A stretch of 32,176 nt of DNA. It comes from Actinomycetes bacterium (GTDB taxonomy: Bacteria; Actinomycetota; Actinomycetes; JAHEKZ01). Numbering within the stretch: position 1 is the stretch's first letter; each line of letters begins with the position of its first letter. Made by a program: the position numbers and the translations under genes. The notes under the pieces are model-generated. The model saw only the letters and a list, made by a program, of their open reading frames with translations, did no database searches and was not told the origin of the DNA. The stretch is from assembly GCA_027118455.1 (NCBI GenBank), contig JAJAYZ010000005.1, forward strand, positions 1-32,176, written 5' to 3'. Shown here one piece after another: positions 23,791-31,030 of the stretch.

Positions 23791-24212
23791 TCAGTTGTGG
23801 TCAAGGGGGAGTGTTGACGACGCGTCGGACGGCGTGACGTGGTCTGCAGGGTTCGGCCGAATCTCAGAGCGTGCCGAGAACATCTCACGCAGATCCGATT
23901 GGTAGCCAGCCCCACTCGTCCAGCGGTACTCGCGCACCGACTCAGATGTCTGAGCCCAATACTCCTGCGACCAGGATGAGCGATCCTTCGCCTGCGTCGC
24001 GAGGTGCTCGGGCTGGCTACGCCAGGCTCGACGGCCTCCAGTGAGTCGAAGCGGGCGACGGCCAGCTCCTCACCGTCGTCTAAGACATAGGAGTTGAAGG
24101 AGATCAAGCCCGGAATGGACGACACGATCTCTCGCATCCGTGCCGAGGCCCGGCCGTACTCGTCGGCGTCGATGTCCGGCCGGTCGACACTGGAGAAGAG
24201 AACGACGATCAC
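23791..24212 (-). pseudogene. Antibiotic-biosynthesis-type monooxygenase (ABM), frameshifted
   Basis: GTG 24212 opens VIVVLFSSVDRPDIDADEYGRASARM, REIVSSIPGLISFNSYVLDDGEELAVARFDSLEAVE, a typical ABM dimeric ferredoxin-like fold. At about 24030 the frame breaks, and the conserved continuation WRSQPEHLATQAKDRSSW, SQEYWAQTSESVREYRW follows in another frame, ending with TGA at 23791-23793. Adding one base at the GAGCCTGG stretch (for example GAGGCCTGG) restores a protein of about 140 residues. Either a sequencing slip or a real inactivating deletion would explain it; its setting among multiply damaged genes favours decay. Confidence 0.78.
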
Positions 24213-24388
24213 GAGCGACTCGTTTCGGCGCGGCGGGTGAATGGCATCGCAGGTCCTTGCGATGGCGTGTATCAACTTTGCCGGATGGAGCCTACCGTCG
24301 CCGACCGGCAACAGTTGCCACACATATTTGCGGTTGCGCATCGTTGGGGATGTCCGCAGTCTTCCCGGCGAGTGCCGAAGCCGATGAG

Positions 24389-24394
24389 TAGGCT
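24389..24394 (+). promoter_or_regulatory. Putative leaderless -10 (TAGGCT) of RibD-like remnant
   Basis: TAGGCT with a 6-nt gap to ATG 24401; the promoter survives although the gene is truncated. Confidence 0.5.
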
Positions 24395-24400
24395 CGCGCA

Positions 24401-24608
24401 ATGGCCCGCTTGGTGTACACGGTCTTGACCTCGTTGGACGGGTTCGTCTCAGATGAGGTGGGTCACTTCGACTGGGCTGCGCCCAGTGAGGACGTCCATC
24501 GTGCCGTCAACGAGCTCGAACGGTCGGTCGGCACGTACCTCTACGGTCGCAGGCTTTACGAGGTCATGGCGGTCTGGCAGGACCTGCCAGACATTGAGCA
24601 CCAGGCAA
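24401..24608 (+). pseudogene. RibD C-terminal/dihydrofolate-reductase-like protein, 5' fragment
   Basis: ATG 24401 begins MARLVYTVLTSLDGFVSDE, GHFDWAAPSEDVHRAVNELERSVGTYLYGRRLYEVM, a clear start of the RibD-C/DHFR-like reductase family (usually about 180-190 residues). Family similarity stops after VWQDLPDIEHQ, near 24608. The open frame runs on to 24751 only as antisense of the DUF1905 gene. More than half of the domain, including its NADPH-binding part, is gone. The break coincides with the truncation of the opposing DUF1905 gene, so one deletion probably removed both 3' ends. Confidence 0.78.
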
Positions 24609-24812
24609 GACGTATCCACCGTCCTTGGGGAAAAGCGACGTCGTCCAGACCGTTGCGCCGATCTCCGCCTTCACAGGGATCATTCCCCAGCCGTAGCTCA
24701 CCAGCGCGGCAGTCATCTCGAGCTCTGCGCCCTCGTCCGGAGGAACGGTGATGAAGTGAAACGGTGACGGGCCGCGCCACGACCACATCTCGCCGCTGAA
24801 CTCAAGGTGCAT
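24564..24812 (-). pseudogene. DUF1905 domain protein, 3'-truncated
   Basis: ATG 24812 opens an 82-residue frame: MHLEFSGEMWSWRGPSPFHFI, VPPDEGAELEMTAALVSYGWGMIPVKAEIGATVWTTSLFPKDGGYVLP, the start and core of DUF1905 (a small beta-barrel domain of about 95-100 residues, sometimes fused to YdeI-like sequence). After YVLP, near 24615, the expected tail (VKDAVRRAEGL-like, then a final beta strand) is replaced by GAQCLAGPARPP, which is antisense of the RibD-like fragment. TATCCT 6 nt upstream marks a leaderless start. It could still be translated, but the fold lacks its last strand. Confidence 0.72.
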
Positions 24813-24818
24813 CGGCCA

Positions 24819-24824
24819 AGGATA
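24819..24824 (-). promoter_or_regulatory. Putative leaderless -10 (TATCCT) of DUF1905 gene
   Basis: TATCCT on the minus strand, exactly 6 nt before ATG 24812. Confidence 0.45.
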
Positions 24825-24886
24825 TCAAGGCGCCATTGCATTCCTTGTATTCATCTTGTTCCCAATTCTGGTGGTGTGGCCTGGTC

Positions 24887-26866
24887 TCACCGCAGCGGAG
24901 TGATGCCAGTGATGTGCGTGCTCCAGTTCGCGTAGAAGGATCGGTTGTACCCGCAGGTGGTGTCAACATTGAACTCGGCTACCGTGCACCTGGAGGCCAC
25001 GTACTCGTTGGCGAACCACATCGTGCCGTCGGGCGTCACCGTCGCTGCCGGATAGTCACCCCATCGAGGGTCGTAGCCGCCCTCTCCGGTTCCGGTGAAC
25101 CCGTCGTTGGGTCCGACGCCCTGTCCGGTGATCTGGACCACTGATGGCGCATGTCCTGGCGTGAACCGGGCGACAGCAGCGCTCGGGAAGTTGTTCGGGC
25201 CGGTCAGTGTCGCACCGATGGCCCCGGCACCGGTCGGACCGACAACGATCGAGGGGTAGGTCAGGTTGGCACCCTGAATGGCGAGGTAGCCATTGCCCTC
25301 AAGGGATGCGTTCAGCCCGGAAGCGGAAGCGTCTGGATGCACGACGAACCAAGCGACGCCGGTCCGCTGCTTGATGCCCTTCCACGCACCGTTGTTGGTG
25401 TTGTACCAAGCGGCTCCGCTGCCGGTGAGCGGGGTGCCGGTGGTGAGGTAGACGTCACCGTCGTGCAGCCAGGCGCCGTACACTTTTCCGGAGTTGCCAG
25501 CGTCCAGCACCAAGGGGTTCTTGATGTTCGGGTAGTGGACGCCGATGCACGCGGTGTCATTCACGCAGGACAGCAGCGGCATGGGGCCGCTCTGTTGCTG
25601 GGCGAATCCGGGAGTCGCGTAGGGCTGGGTGGGGACTGAGGTCTCCGAGAGGGTGAGCGTGGGCGTATCGGTGGCCAGCGACCGGGTGTTCGAGAGACCG
25701 TACAGAGCAATCGAACGCACCAAGCTGTCGGTGAACGGAGACCCCGACATCCCGAAGTACATCGTGCCGTTGGCAGAGGTGTCCCACTCGTCCGGTAGGG
25801 CATTCACCGGTTGCATCGTGTACGAGAGGTCGTTGTAGGTAGCGGTCGGAACGTTTTCGAACATCTGCATCGTCGGGCTCGTCTGCCCGGCGAGCAGATC
25901 ATCCTTGGAGAGTGCGTAGAGCTGCGTCCCGTTGAAACCGTCGCCGAAGAACTCGAACTCGTTGGTGGTGATGTAGAAGCCTTTAGCGTCCATGCCGATC
26001 TGGGGGTAGTCGCCGAAGCAGTAGCCGTTCGGACAACCGTGGTCAGGCGTGCCGTTCTGTCCGTTGTTGGCAGCGTCAATCGACCAGATCTTCCAGGAAC
26101 CGAGCGGGTTCGAGCTGGTGCTGACTGCGAGCCAGATCTGGTTCGCGCCGGTGAAGTCACCGGTGACTGGGTCCTGGTCGAGGTTGGCCGAGGTGGCGAA
26201 CCAGCGCTGCGTCGACGGGTCGTACAGACACGCGGTGTCAAACATGTACGGGCCGAACGGTCCAGAAGGTCGCACGAATGACGGTGGCAGGTCGAAGAAC
26301 TCGTTGAGGGTCAGCCCCACCGACGGGCCGTCAGCAAAGGCCTTGTCGCCGGCGATCAGGGGGGCCCCCGACTTGGTGTACACCTGCACGACAGAGTTCA
26401 CGATCTCGAAGACGTAGCGACCGCCGACACACATTCCCTGGTCCGGCGGCTCGCCCGAGAAGGCGTTTCCGCCGCCTGAGTAGCGGCTGTCGAAGTGGTT
26501 CAAGCCTTGGAAGCTACTGACGACGCCGCTCTGGTTCTGCGAGACGGGCACTGACGCAGCTGACGGCGGTCGGACGTTGCCGTTGAGCACCGATGAGCCA
26601 CCTTGCGGCGAGTTCTTCCTGGCCTCGACCTCGGGGCTCTTGAGCTCGACGCCGCCGAGAACGTCGCCAATACCTGGCGTGCGCGGGGCTGTCGCCGCTG
26701 GTGCCCTCGCGGTGAGCGGCGCCCGTTCCCCGACGTAGGTTGCCTGGGGGGCATGGCTCGGCTTCGTGGGTACCGCAGCGGCAAGTGAGGTCGTCGCGGC
26801 TGTGGCACCGAGGGCCGCCAGCAAGCTGGCGACCGTGGCCACCGCGACGTACTGGGAACGCTTCAT
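24887..26866 (-). CDS. Large secreted protein with beta-propeller-like repeats (unknown function)
   Basis: A 659-residue protein. Residues 1-33 form a Sec signal peptide (MKRSQYVAVATVASLLAALG ... SLAAA), followed by a Pro/Ala-rich linker and a large globular part with many Gly, Asn, Trp and aromatic residues. Characteristic phrases are GEPPDQGMCVGGRYVFEIVNSVVQVY, TACLYDPSTQRWFATSANLDQDPVTGDF, NQIWLAVSTSSNPLGSWKIW, GDYPQIGMDAKGFYITTNEF and RWGDYPAATVTPDGTMWFANEY, a propeller-like layout. The paired cysteines suggest disulfides outside the cell. No transmembrane anchor or sorting signal is seen. ATG 26866 is decided by AGGAGG 5 nt upstream; the frame open to 27172 is non-coding before it. I do not recognise a named family. 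Confidence 0.8.
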   Translation of the reverse strand: MKRSQYVAVATVASLLAALGATAATTSLAAAVPTKPSHAPQATYVGERAPLTARAPAATAPRTPGIGDVLGGVELKSPEVEARKNSPQGGSSVLNGNVRPPSAASVPVSQNQSGVVSSFQGLNHFDSRYSGGGNAFSGEPPDQGMCVGGRYVFEIVNSVVQVYTKSGAPLIAGDKAFADGPSVGLTLNEFFDLPPSFVRPSGPFGPYMFDTACLYDPSTQRWFATSANLDQDPVTGDFTGANQIWLAVSTSSNPLGSWKIWSIDAANNGQNGTPDHGCPNGYCFGDYPQIGMDAKGFYITTNEFEFFGDGFNGTQLYALSKDDLLAGQTSPTMQMFENVPTATYNDLSYTMQPVNALPDEWDTSANGTMYFGMSGSPFTDSLVRSIALYGLSNTRSLATDTPTLTLSETSVPTQPYATPGFAQQQSGPMPLLSCVNDTACIGVHYPNIKNPLVLDAGNSGKVYGAWLHDGDVYLTTGTPLTGSGAAWYNTNNGAWKGIKQRTGVAWFVVHPDASASGLNASLEGNGYLAIQGANLTYPSIVVGPTGAGAIGATLTGPNNFPSAAVARFTPGHAPSVVQITGQGVGPNDGFTGTGEGGYDPRWGDYPAATVTPDGTMWFANEYVASRCTVAEFNVDTTCGYNRSFYANWSTHITGITPLR

Positions 26867-26980
26867 GAGTGCCTCCTGAACTGGCGACCGTTGGTCCTCG
26901 GAGCATAGGAGGCAAAGGGGAACCAGGGCAGGGCCTTTGCGTATTCGTTCAACTACAGCGAGTAGTGATCTGGTGCCGAT

Positions 26981-26986
26981 TAGAGT
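26981..26986 (+). promoter_or_regulatory. Putative -10 (TAGAGT) of MmcQ-like gene
   Basis: TAGAGT predicts a start near 26993 and a leader of about 20 nt carrying GGAGAGG, the ribosome site for GTG 27015. Confidence 0.4.
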
Positions 26987-27014
26987 GCAAGGCTCACCGG
27001 CGGAGAGGACCGAC

Positions 27015-27362
27015 GTGGCAGACGCTGACGACGTGTGCCGGCTCGCGCTCGCACTAGCGGACGTCACCGAGATCGACTCGGACGGTTTCGACTTCCGGAT
27101 AGCGAACAAGGGGTTCATCTGGTCGTACCCCGAACGTCGCCCCGGCCAGAAGCGCCGCATTCGGATCGACATCGCGGTGCTCTACGTCGGTGACGAGGCA
27201 GAGAAGCAGGCGCTCTTGCTGGGCGAGCCGGAGGTCTTCTTCACCACACCGAGCTATGACGGATGGCCGCTGGTGATGCTCCGACTGGACGAGGTCGATG
27301 TCGAACGCTTGACCGAGCTCGTCTCCGATGCTTGGCAGATGTGCGCTCCGGAGGAGAGCTAG
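27015..27362 (+). CDS. MmcQ/YjbR family protein
   Basis: A 115-residue small cytosolic protein of the MmcQ/YjbR (CyaY-like fold) type: ADDVCRLALALADVTEID, DFRIANKGFIWSYPERRPGQKRRIRIDIAVLYVG, EAEKQALLLGEPEVFFTTPSYDGWPLVMLRLDEVDVERLTELVSDAWQM. Features of the family are the FFTTPSYDGWPLVMLRL strand and the final helix with a Trp. The fold may bind DNA or other ligands; no activity is established. GTG 27015 was chosen because GGAGAGG ends 6 nt before it. Its TAG overlaps the TAG of the convergent ribonuclease D gene (shared CTAG at 27359-27362). Confidence 0.85.
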   Translation: MADADDVCRLALALADVTEIDSDGFDFRIANKGFIWSYPERRPGQKRRIRIDIAVLYVGDEAEKQALLLGEPEVFFTTPSYDGWPLVMLRLDEVDVERLTELVSDAWQMCAPEES

Positions 27363-28687
27363 GACGTCGGGGAATCCCGGGCAACCGCAGCCTCGCGCTC
27401 GACGCGGTCGAGTGCCTTGGCCATGGGACGCGCTGTGAGGTCGATCTGCCACTGCCGGGCGCCGTGTGACTGAAGCCGAGCGGCGAGACCCGTCTCCGTG
27501 CAGTCGTGGGGTGGCTGCCATGCGACGCGACGCACGGTGTCTGGGGCGAGGAGGTTCTCGATCGGTAGGTGGTGCTCGTCGGCGAGCGCAGCGATCGCCG
27601 GCCGCAACACAGCGAGTCTGGCCGCCGCCTCGGGGTTCTTGTCGCCCCACGATCGCGCAGGTGGTGGAGCGTCGGACGTCAGAGTCGAAGGTGGCAGCTC
27701 GGAGTCGGGGCACGTTCGGGCCCGGTCGAGCGCGGCCATCCAGCGGTCGGCCTGCCGCCGGTTGGCCTTGCCGCCGAAGATGGGCAGCGCAACGAGCGCC
27801 TCACGCGTCGCCGGCTGTTCGACAGCGGCTCCGACGATGGCGCTGTCGGGAAGGATCCGGCCAGGAGCGGTGTCGCGCTGTCGGGCCAGGTCATCACGGG
27901 CCAGCCACAACTCGCGGATCACGGCCAGCTGACGTGGCTTGCGCACCCGGTGCATGCCGCTGGTGCGGCGCCACGGATCGACTCGGGGCGCAGACGGAGG
28001 GGCAGCGGCGATGGCGGCGAACTCCTGGCGTGCCCACTCGGTCTTGCCAGCCGCTTCGAGCTCGGCGGCCAGGGCGTCACGCAGGTCGATCAGCACCTCG
28101 ACGTCGAGAGCGGCGTAGCGCAGCCAGTCCTGCGGCAGGGGCCGCGTCGACCAGTCGGCTGCGGCGTGGCCCTTCTCCAGGCCGATCCCCAGGACAGACT
28201 CGGTCATCGCTCCAAGGCCCACCCGCGGGTGGCCCAGCAACCGGCCGGCGAGCTCGGTGTCGAAGAGCTCGCCGGGCTGCAGCCCGATCTCGGCCAGGCA
28301 CGGGAGGTCTTGGCTTGCGGCGTGCAGCACCCACTCGGCGTCGTTGATGGCCTCAGCGAGCAGGGTGAGGTCATCAAAGGCCACCGGGTCGACGAGAAAC
28401 GAGCCAGAGCCGTTGCGTCGGAGCTGGACGAGGTAGGCGCGCTGGCCATAGCGGTAGCCGCTGGCACGCTCAGCGTCGACGGCGATGGGGCCGGTGCCGC
28501 CAGCGAGGGCTGTTGCGGCGTCCTGGAGCGCGCTGCGGCCGGTGATGACGGGTGGGAGACCCTCACGAGGCTCAAGAAGGATCGTGACCGGGGACGGCGT
28601 TGCCGCTTCGGCGTCAGGGTCGGGTGTCGATGGCGCGTGGGTCGGGGTGCTCGTTGGAGCAGGGCCGCTTGGGTCGGGGACGGTCAC
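27359..28687 (-). CDS. rnd: Ribonuclease D (DEDD exonuclease with HRDC domain)
   Basis: A 442-residue 3'-5' exoribonuclease for tRNA and structured RNA trimming. The DEDDy catalytic residues are Asp71 and Glu73 (IAVDAERASGYRYGQ), Asp127 (LHAASQDLPCL), and Tyr191 with Asp195 (LRYAALDVEVL). The HRDC domain begins near RELWLARDDLARQRDTAPGRILPD and is followed by a second C-terminal helical domain (ILRPAIAALADEHHLPIENLLAPDTVRR-like). The N-terminal 33 residues are a disordered Pro/Thr/Ser tail. GTG 28687 has TACGGT 6 nt upstream; the frame open to 28786 is not supported. The position between a LuxR regulator and MmcQ matches streptomycete and mycobacterial (Rv2681) order. Confidence 0.93.
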   Translation of the reverse strand: MTVPDPSGPAPTSTPTHAPSTPDPDAEAATPSPVTILLEPREGLPPVITGRSALQDAATALAGGTGPIAVDAERASGYRYGQRAYLVQLRRNGSGSFLVDPVAFDDLTLLAEAINDAEWVLHAASQDLPCLAEIGLQPGELFDTELAGRLLGHPRVGLGAMTESVLGIGLEKGHAAADWSTRPLPQDWLRYAALDVEVLIDLRDALAAELEAAGKTEWARQEFAAIAAAPPSAPRVDPWRRTSGMHRVRKPRQLAVIRELWLARDDLARQRDTAPGRILPDSAIVGAAVEQPATREALVALPIFGGKANRRQADRWMAALDRARTCPDSELPPSTLTSDAPPPARSWGDKNPEAAARLAVLRPAIAALADEHHLPIENLLAPDTVRRVAWQPPHDCTETGLAARLQSHGARQWQIDLTARPMAKALDRVEREAAVARDSPTS

Positions 28688-28693
28688 GGCGCA

Positions 28694-28699
28694 ACCGTA
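28694..28699 (-). promoter_or_regulatory. Putative leaderless -10 (TACGGT) of rnd
   Basis: TACGGT on the minus strand, 6 nt before GTG 28687, inside the 25-nt gap after the response regulator gene. Confidence 0.5.
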
Positions 28700-28712
28700 C
28701 GCGGGCCCAAGG

Positions 28713-29330
28713 TCAGCTGATGACCCCGGCGCGCAGTGCGACGGCGACCATCTCGGCGCGGTCGCCGGTTCCGAGCTTGCGGGCAATCCGGGCCAGGTGG
28801 CTCTTGACCGTGAGGGCTGACAGGCTCAACTCGCCGCCAATGTCGCGGTTGGAGCGGCCGCCGGCCACCAGTTGCAGGACCTCGATCTCGCGTGCTGAGA
28901 GCCCGTCAGGGCCTGCAGCGCCGCGAGTTCTGGGGCCAGGCGTGCTACGGACGGCGTCCGGTGCCCCGCCGGTGACAACGAAGCCTTTGACGCCGGCGGC
29001 GATGGCCGCACGGACTGAGTAGGGGTCGTCCCCTGGGGAGAGCGCAACGCAGCGCGACCATCCGGCCTGCCGCAGCTCGCCGAGCAGCTGCAGACCAGAA
29101 CCGTCTGGCAGAGCCAGGTCGATGACGCAGAGGTCGCGGGGACCGTCGGCGATGGCCCTGGCACGCGCCTCGGCTACCGAAGCGGCTTCAGCAACGGACG
29201 CGGCTCCGAGAATGTGGAGCCGACGGACGACCGCTTCGCGGACGCTCGGGTTCGCCACGACCGCAAGCGCGGTGAAGCGGGCAGTGCGGAACGCGTGCGG
29301 ATGTCCACCGCGCTCGACGAGTGTGGTCAC
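28713..29330 (-). CDS. LuxR/NarL-type response regulator with degenerate receiver
   Basis: A 205-residue DNA-binding regulator. The receiver-like domain (about 18-130) keeps the putative phospho-acceptor Asp71 in LCVIDLALPDGSGLQLL, the Ser/Thr position in CVALSPGDDP and the Lys in GVKGFV. It lacks the usual N-terminal acidic pair, having ALAVVANPSVREAVV where others have VVDDHP. The output domain (about 142-190) is a standard LuxR helix-turn-helix: LSAREIEVLQLVAGGRSNRDIGGELSLSALTVKSHLARIARKLG. GTG 29330 is decided by GGGAGGG about 4-5 nt upstream; the frame open to 29393 precedes it. The gene is 25 nt upstream of rnd on the same strand and follows DUF3000. No histidine kinase is nearby. Confidence 0.85.
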   Translation of the reverse strand: MTTLVERGGHPHAFRTARFTALAVVANPSVREAVVRRLHILGAASVAEAASVAEARARAIADGPRDLCVIDLALPDGSGLQLLGELRQAGWSRCVALSPGDDPYSVRAAIAAGVKGFVVTGGAPDAVRSTPGPRTRGAAGPDGLSAREIEVLQLVAGGRSNRDIGGELSLSALTVKSHLARIARKLGTGDRAEMVAVALRAGVIS

Positions 29331-29515
29331 CCGTCCCTCCCTTTTTGCCAGTCGGACGCAGGCGTCCAACGTTGCCGATCGTGCAGGTGGCACCGAACGA
29401 GTCCGGAATGCCCACCTGAGTTCTCATCGGACGGCACCAGCAGGGGCTGTAGGGAAAAGGGCCCGGAGATAGCCGGAACCAGGGCGGACCCGAAGGGGCA
29501 GTGCGGGGTGAGGCG

Positions 29516-30076
29516 TCAGCGCCGGCCGAGCGGGACGACCCCGGCCGGAAGCGGGGGAAGCCCCGCGGCGGTGCAGAGCAGGTCGCCCCAGGCCAGCAGG
29601 TGCTCGCCGAGCAAGTCGGTGGCCGGCGTCCAGGAGGCGCGGATCTCTAGCTCGGCGGAGGCTGGCCGGTCCGACATCGAGCCGAAGCTCTCCGAGGCGA
29701 CTCGGGTCACCGTTCCGCTGACGGCCACAACGTCGAGCTGGTGGGCGGCGAGGCACTCCATGAGCCAGGACCAGCCAACCTCGGTCACCAGCGGGTCGGC
29801 GCCCATGGCGATGTCGAGCGCTGCCCTGGCAAAGGTGACGATGCGAAATGTGCCGTCCCAGGCCTCGTGGCCATCGGGGTTGTGCAGCACGACAAATCGC
29901 CCGGAGCCGAGCTCGTCCTCACCGACAACGACGTCTGCGGTAAGTGCCACCGAGAATGGGGCCAGGCGCTGTGGCGCCGGTGCCTCGTCGCAAGAGATCT
30001 CCGGACGCAACCGGGCGGCCCGGAGCGACTGCAGAGCGCGGGAGAAAGTCTCCGGTGGGGAATCCGGCTGTGTCAC
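29516..30076 (-). CDS. DUF3000 family protein
   Basis: A 186-residue soluble protein with a continuous mixed alpha/beta pattern: FSRALQSLRAARLRPEISCDEAPAPQRLAPFSVALTADVV, GRFVVLHNPDGHEAWDGTFRIVTFARAALD, DPLVTEVGWSWLMECLAAHQ, GTVTRVASESFGSM and ELEIRASWTP. These fit DUF3000, found in actinobacteria near hemE and rnd (Rv2680-like). The function is unknown. GTG 30076 is preferred because TACGCT is exactly 6 nt upstream; the frame open to 30136 is unsupported. It faces the EamA transporter divergently over 73 nt. Confidence 0.82.
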   Translation of the reverse strand: MTQPDSPPETFSRALQSLRAARLRPEISCDEAPAPQRLAPFSVALTADVVVGEDELGSGRFVVLHNPDGHEAWDGTFRIVTFARAALDIAMGADPLVTEVGWSWLMECLAAHQLDVVAVSGTVTRVASESFGSMSDRPASAELEIRASWTPATDLLGEHLLAWGDLLCTAAGLPPLPAGVVPLGRR

Positions 30077-30082
30077 GGGGTC

Positions 30083-30088
30083 AGCGTA
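30083..30088 (-). promoter_or_regulatory. Putative leaderless -10 (TACGCT) of DUF3000 gene
   Basis: TACGCT on the minus strand, 6 nt before GTG 30076. Confidence 0.45.
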
Positions 30089-30137
30089 CGTCGAGTACCC
30101 AGGCCCTCCCGCCCGCGACGCGCGCGACGTCAGCACC

Positions 30138-30143
30138 TAGCCT
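30138..30143 (+). promoter_or_regulatory. Putative leaderless -10 (TAGCCT) of EamA gene
   Basis: TAGCCT ends 6 nt before ATG 30150; it excludes the TTG at 30147 as start. Confidence 0.5.
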
Positions 30144-30149
30144 TCGTTG

Positions 30150-30995
30150 ATGGCCGTCGCCCTCGCTCTGCTCTCGAGCCTCCTGTGGGGAACTGCCGAC
30201 TTCTTCGGTGGCATCTTCACCAAACGAATGCCTGCGGTCGTCGTGGTGTTGATCTCGCAGCTGATCGCGCTCGTGCTGATCGTCCCTACGGTCTGGCTCC
30301 TTGGCTCCTTCGACGATCCTTCTGGGTACTTCTGGTGGGCAGTGGGAGCGGGGATCGTTGGCCCGCTCGGCCTGGTGTGCTTCTACGGGGCGCTGTCGAT
30401 CGGGACCATGGGCATCGTGTCGCCCATCGCGGCGACCGGAATCATCGTCCCGGTTGCCTGGGGGTTGGCTCAAGGGGAGCAGCCGTCGGTCCTTCAGTTC
30501 TTGGGGATCGTCGTCGCGTTCGTCGGCGTGGTGTTGGCTGCTGGCCCGGACGTGCCGCACGCGAACGTCGAGGCGCGTGATGCTCATGTGAAGTCGATCG
30601 TCCTTGCCCTTGTGGCCGCACTGAACTTTGGTGCCACCTTCATCTTTCTGGCTGGCGGTGGTGAGTCCAGTGTGGGCATGACGATCGCCGTCCAGCGCTT
30701 GACGAGTGTGCTGCTGATGATCGTGCCTGTCGTTGTCTTCACCCGCCTCGTCGGGCTGCGCTGGCGTGACTTGCCGGGCCTGGCTGGTGTCGGAGCCGGT
30801 GACGCTGCGGCCAACGGTGCCTTCGCCTGGTCGTCGACGTTCGGGCTGCTCAGCGTGACGGCTGTACTCGGCTCGCTCTACCCGGTGGCCACCTTGCTGT
30901 TGGCCCGCATCCTGCTCAAGGAGCGGCTCACTCGGCTGCAGATCTACGGAGTCATGGGGGCGCTGGTCGGCATCGTGCTTCTGTCGGCCGGGTGA
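30150..30995 (+). CDS. EamA/DMT-family transporter
   Basis: A 281-residue inner-membrane protein with about ten transmembrane segments in two EamA repeats. The first begins ALALLSSLLWGTADFFGGIFTKRMP and includes FYGALSIGTMGIVSPIAATGIIVPVAWG; the second begins VKSIVLALVAALNFGATFIFLAGG and ends VTAVLGSLYPVATLLLARILLKERLTRLQIYGVMGALVGIVLLSAG, a classic family ending. Members export metabolites or amino acids, and the substrate here cannot be assigned. ATG 30150 follows the leaderless -10 element. It lies 35 nt before hemE in the same direction, although hemE probably has its own start signal. Confidence 0.88.
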   Translation: MAVALALLSSLLWGTADFFGGIFTKRMPAVVVVLISQLIALVLIVPTVWLLGSFDDPSGYFWWAVGAGIVGPLGLVCFYGALSIGTMGIVSPIAATGIIVPVAWGLAQGEQPSVLQFLGIVVAFVGVVLAAGPDVPHANVEARDAHVKSIVLALVAALNFGATFIFLAGGGESSVGMTIAVQRLTSVLLMIVPVVVFTRLVGLRWRDLPGLAGVGAGDAAANGAFAWSSTFGLLSVTAVLGSLYPVATLLLARILLKERLTRLQIYGVMGALVGIVLLSAG

Positions 30996-31016
30996 GCCGG
31001 CTTCGTCGTTCCGTGA

Positions 31017-31022
31017 CACGAT
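31017..31022 (+). promoter_or_regulatory. Weak putative -10 (CACGAT) of hemE
   Basis: CACGAT is 8 nt before GTG 31031. The match is poor and read-through from the EamA gene is equally possible. Confidence 0.25.
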
Positions 31023-31030
31023 GACTGATC

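Noticed and set aside
23688..24401. 237-residue continuous minus-strand frame as one protein
   Set aside because: Only the middle matches the ABM family; both ends are out-of-frame readings, as shown by the conserved continuation in the next frame.
26867..27172. In-frame extension of the secreted protein to 27172
   Set aside because: A Sec signal peptide and AGGAGG ribosome site fix the start at 26866; the extra 102 residues overlap the antisense MmcQ-like gene.
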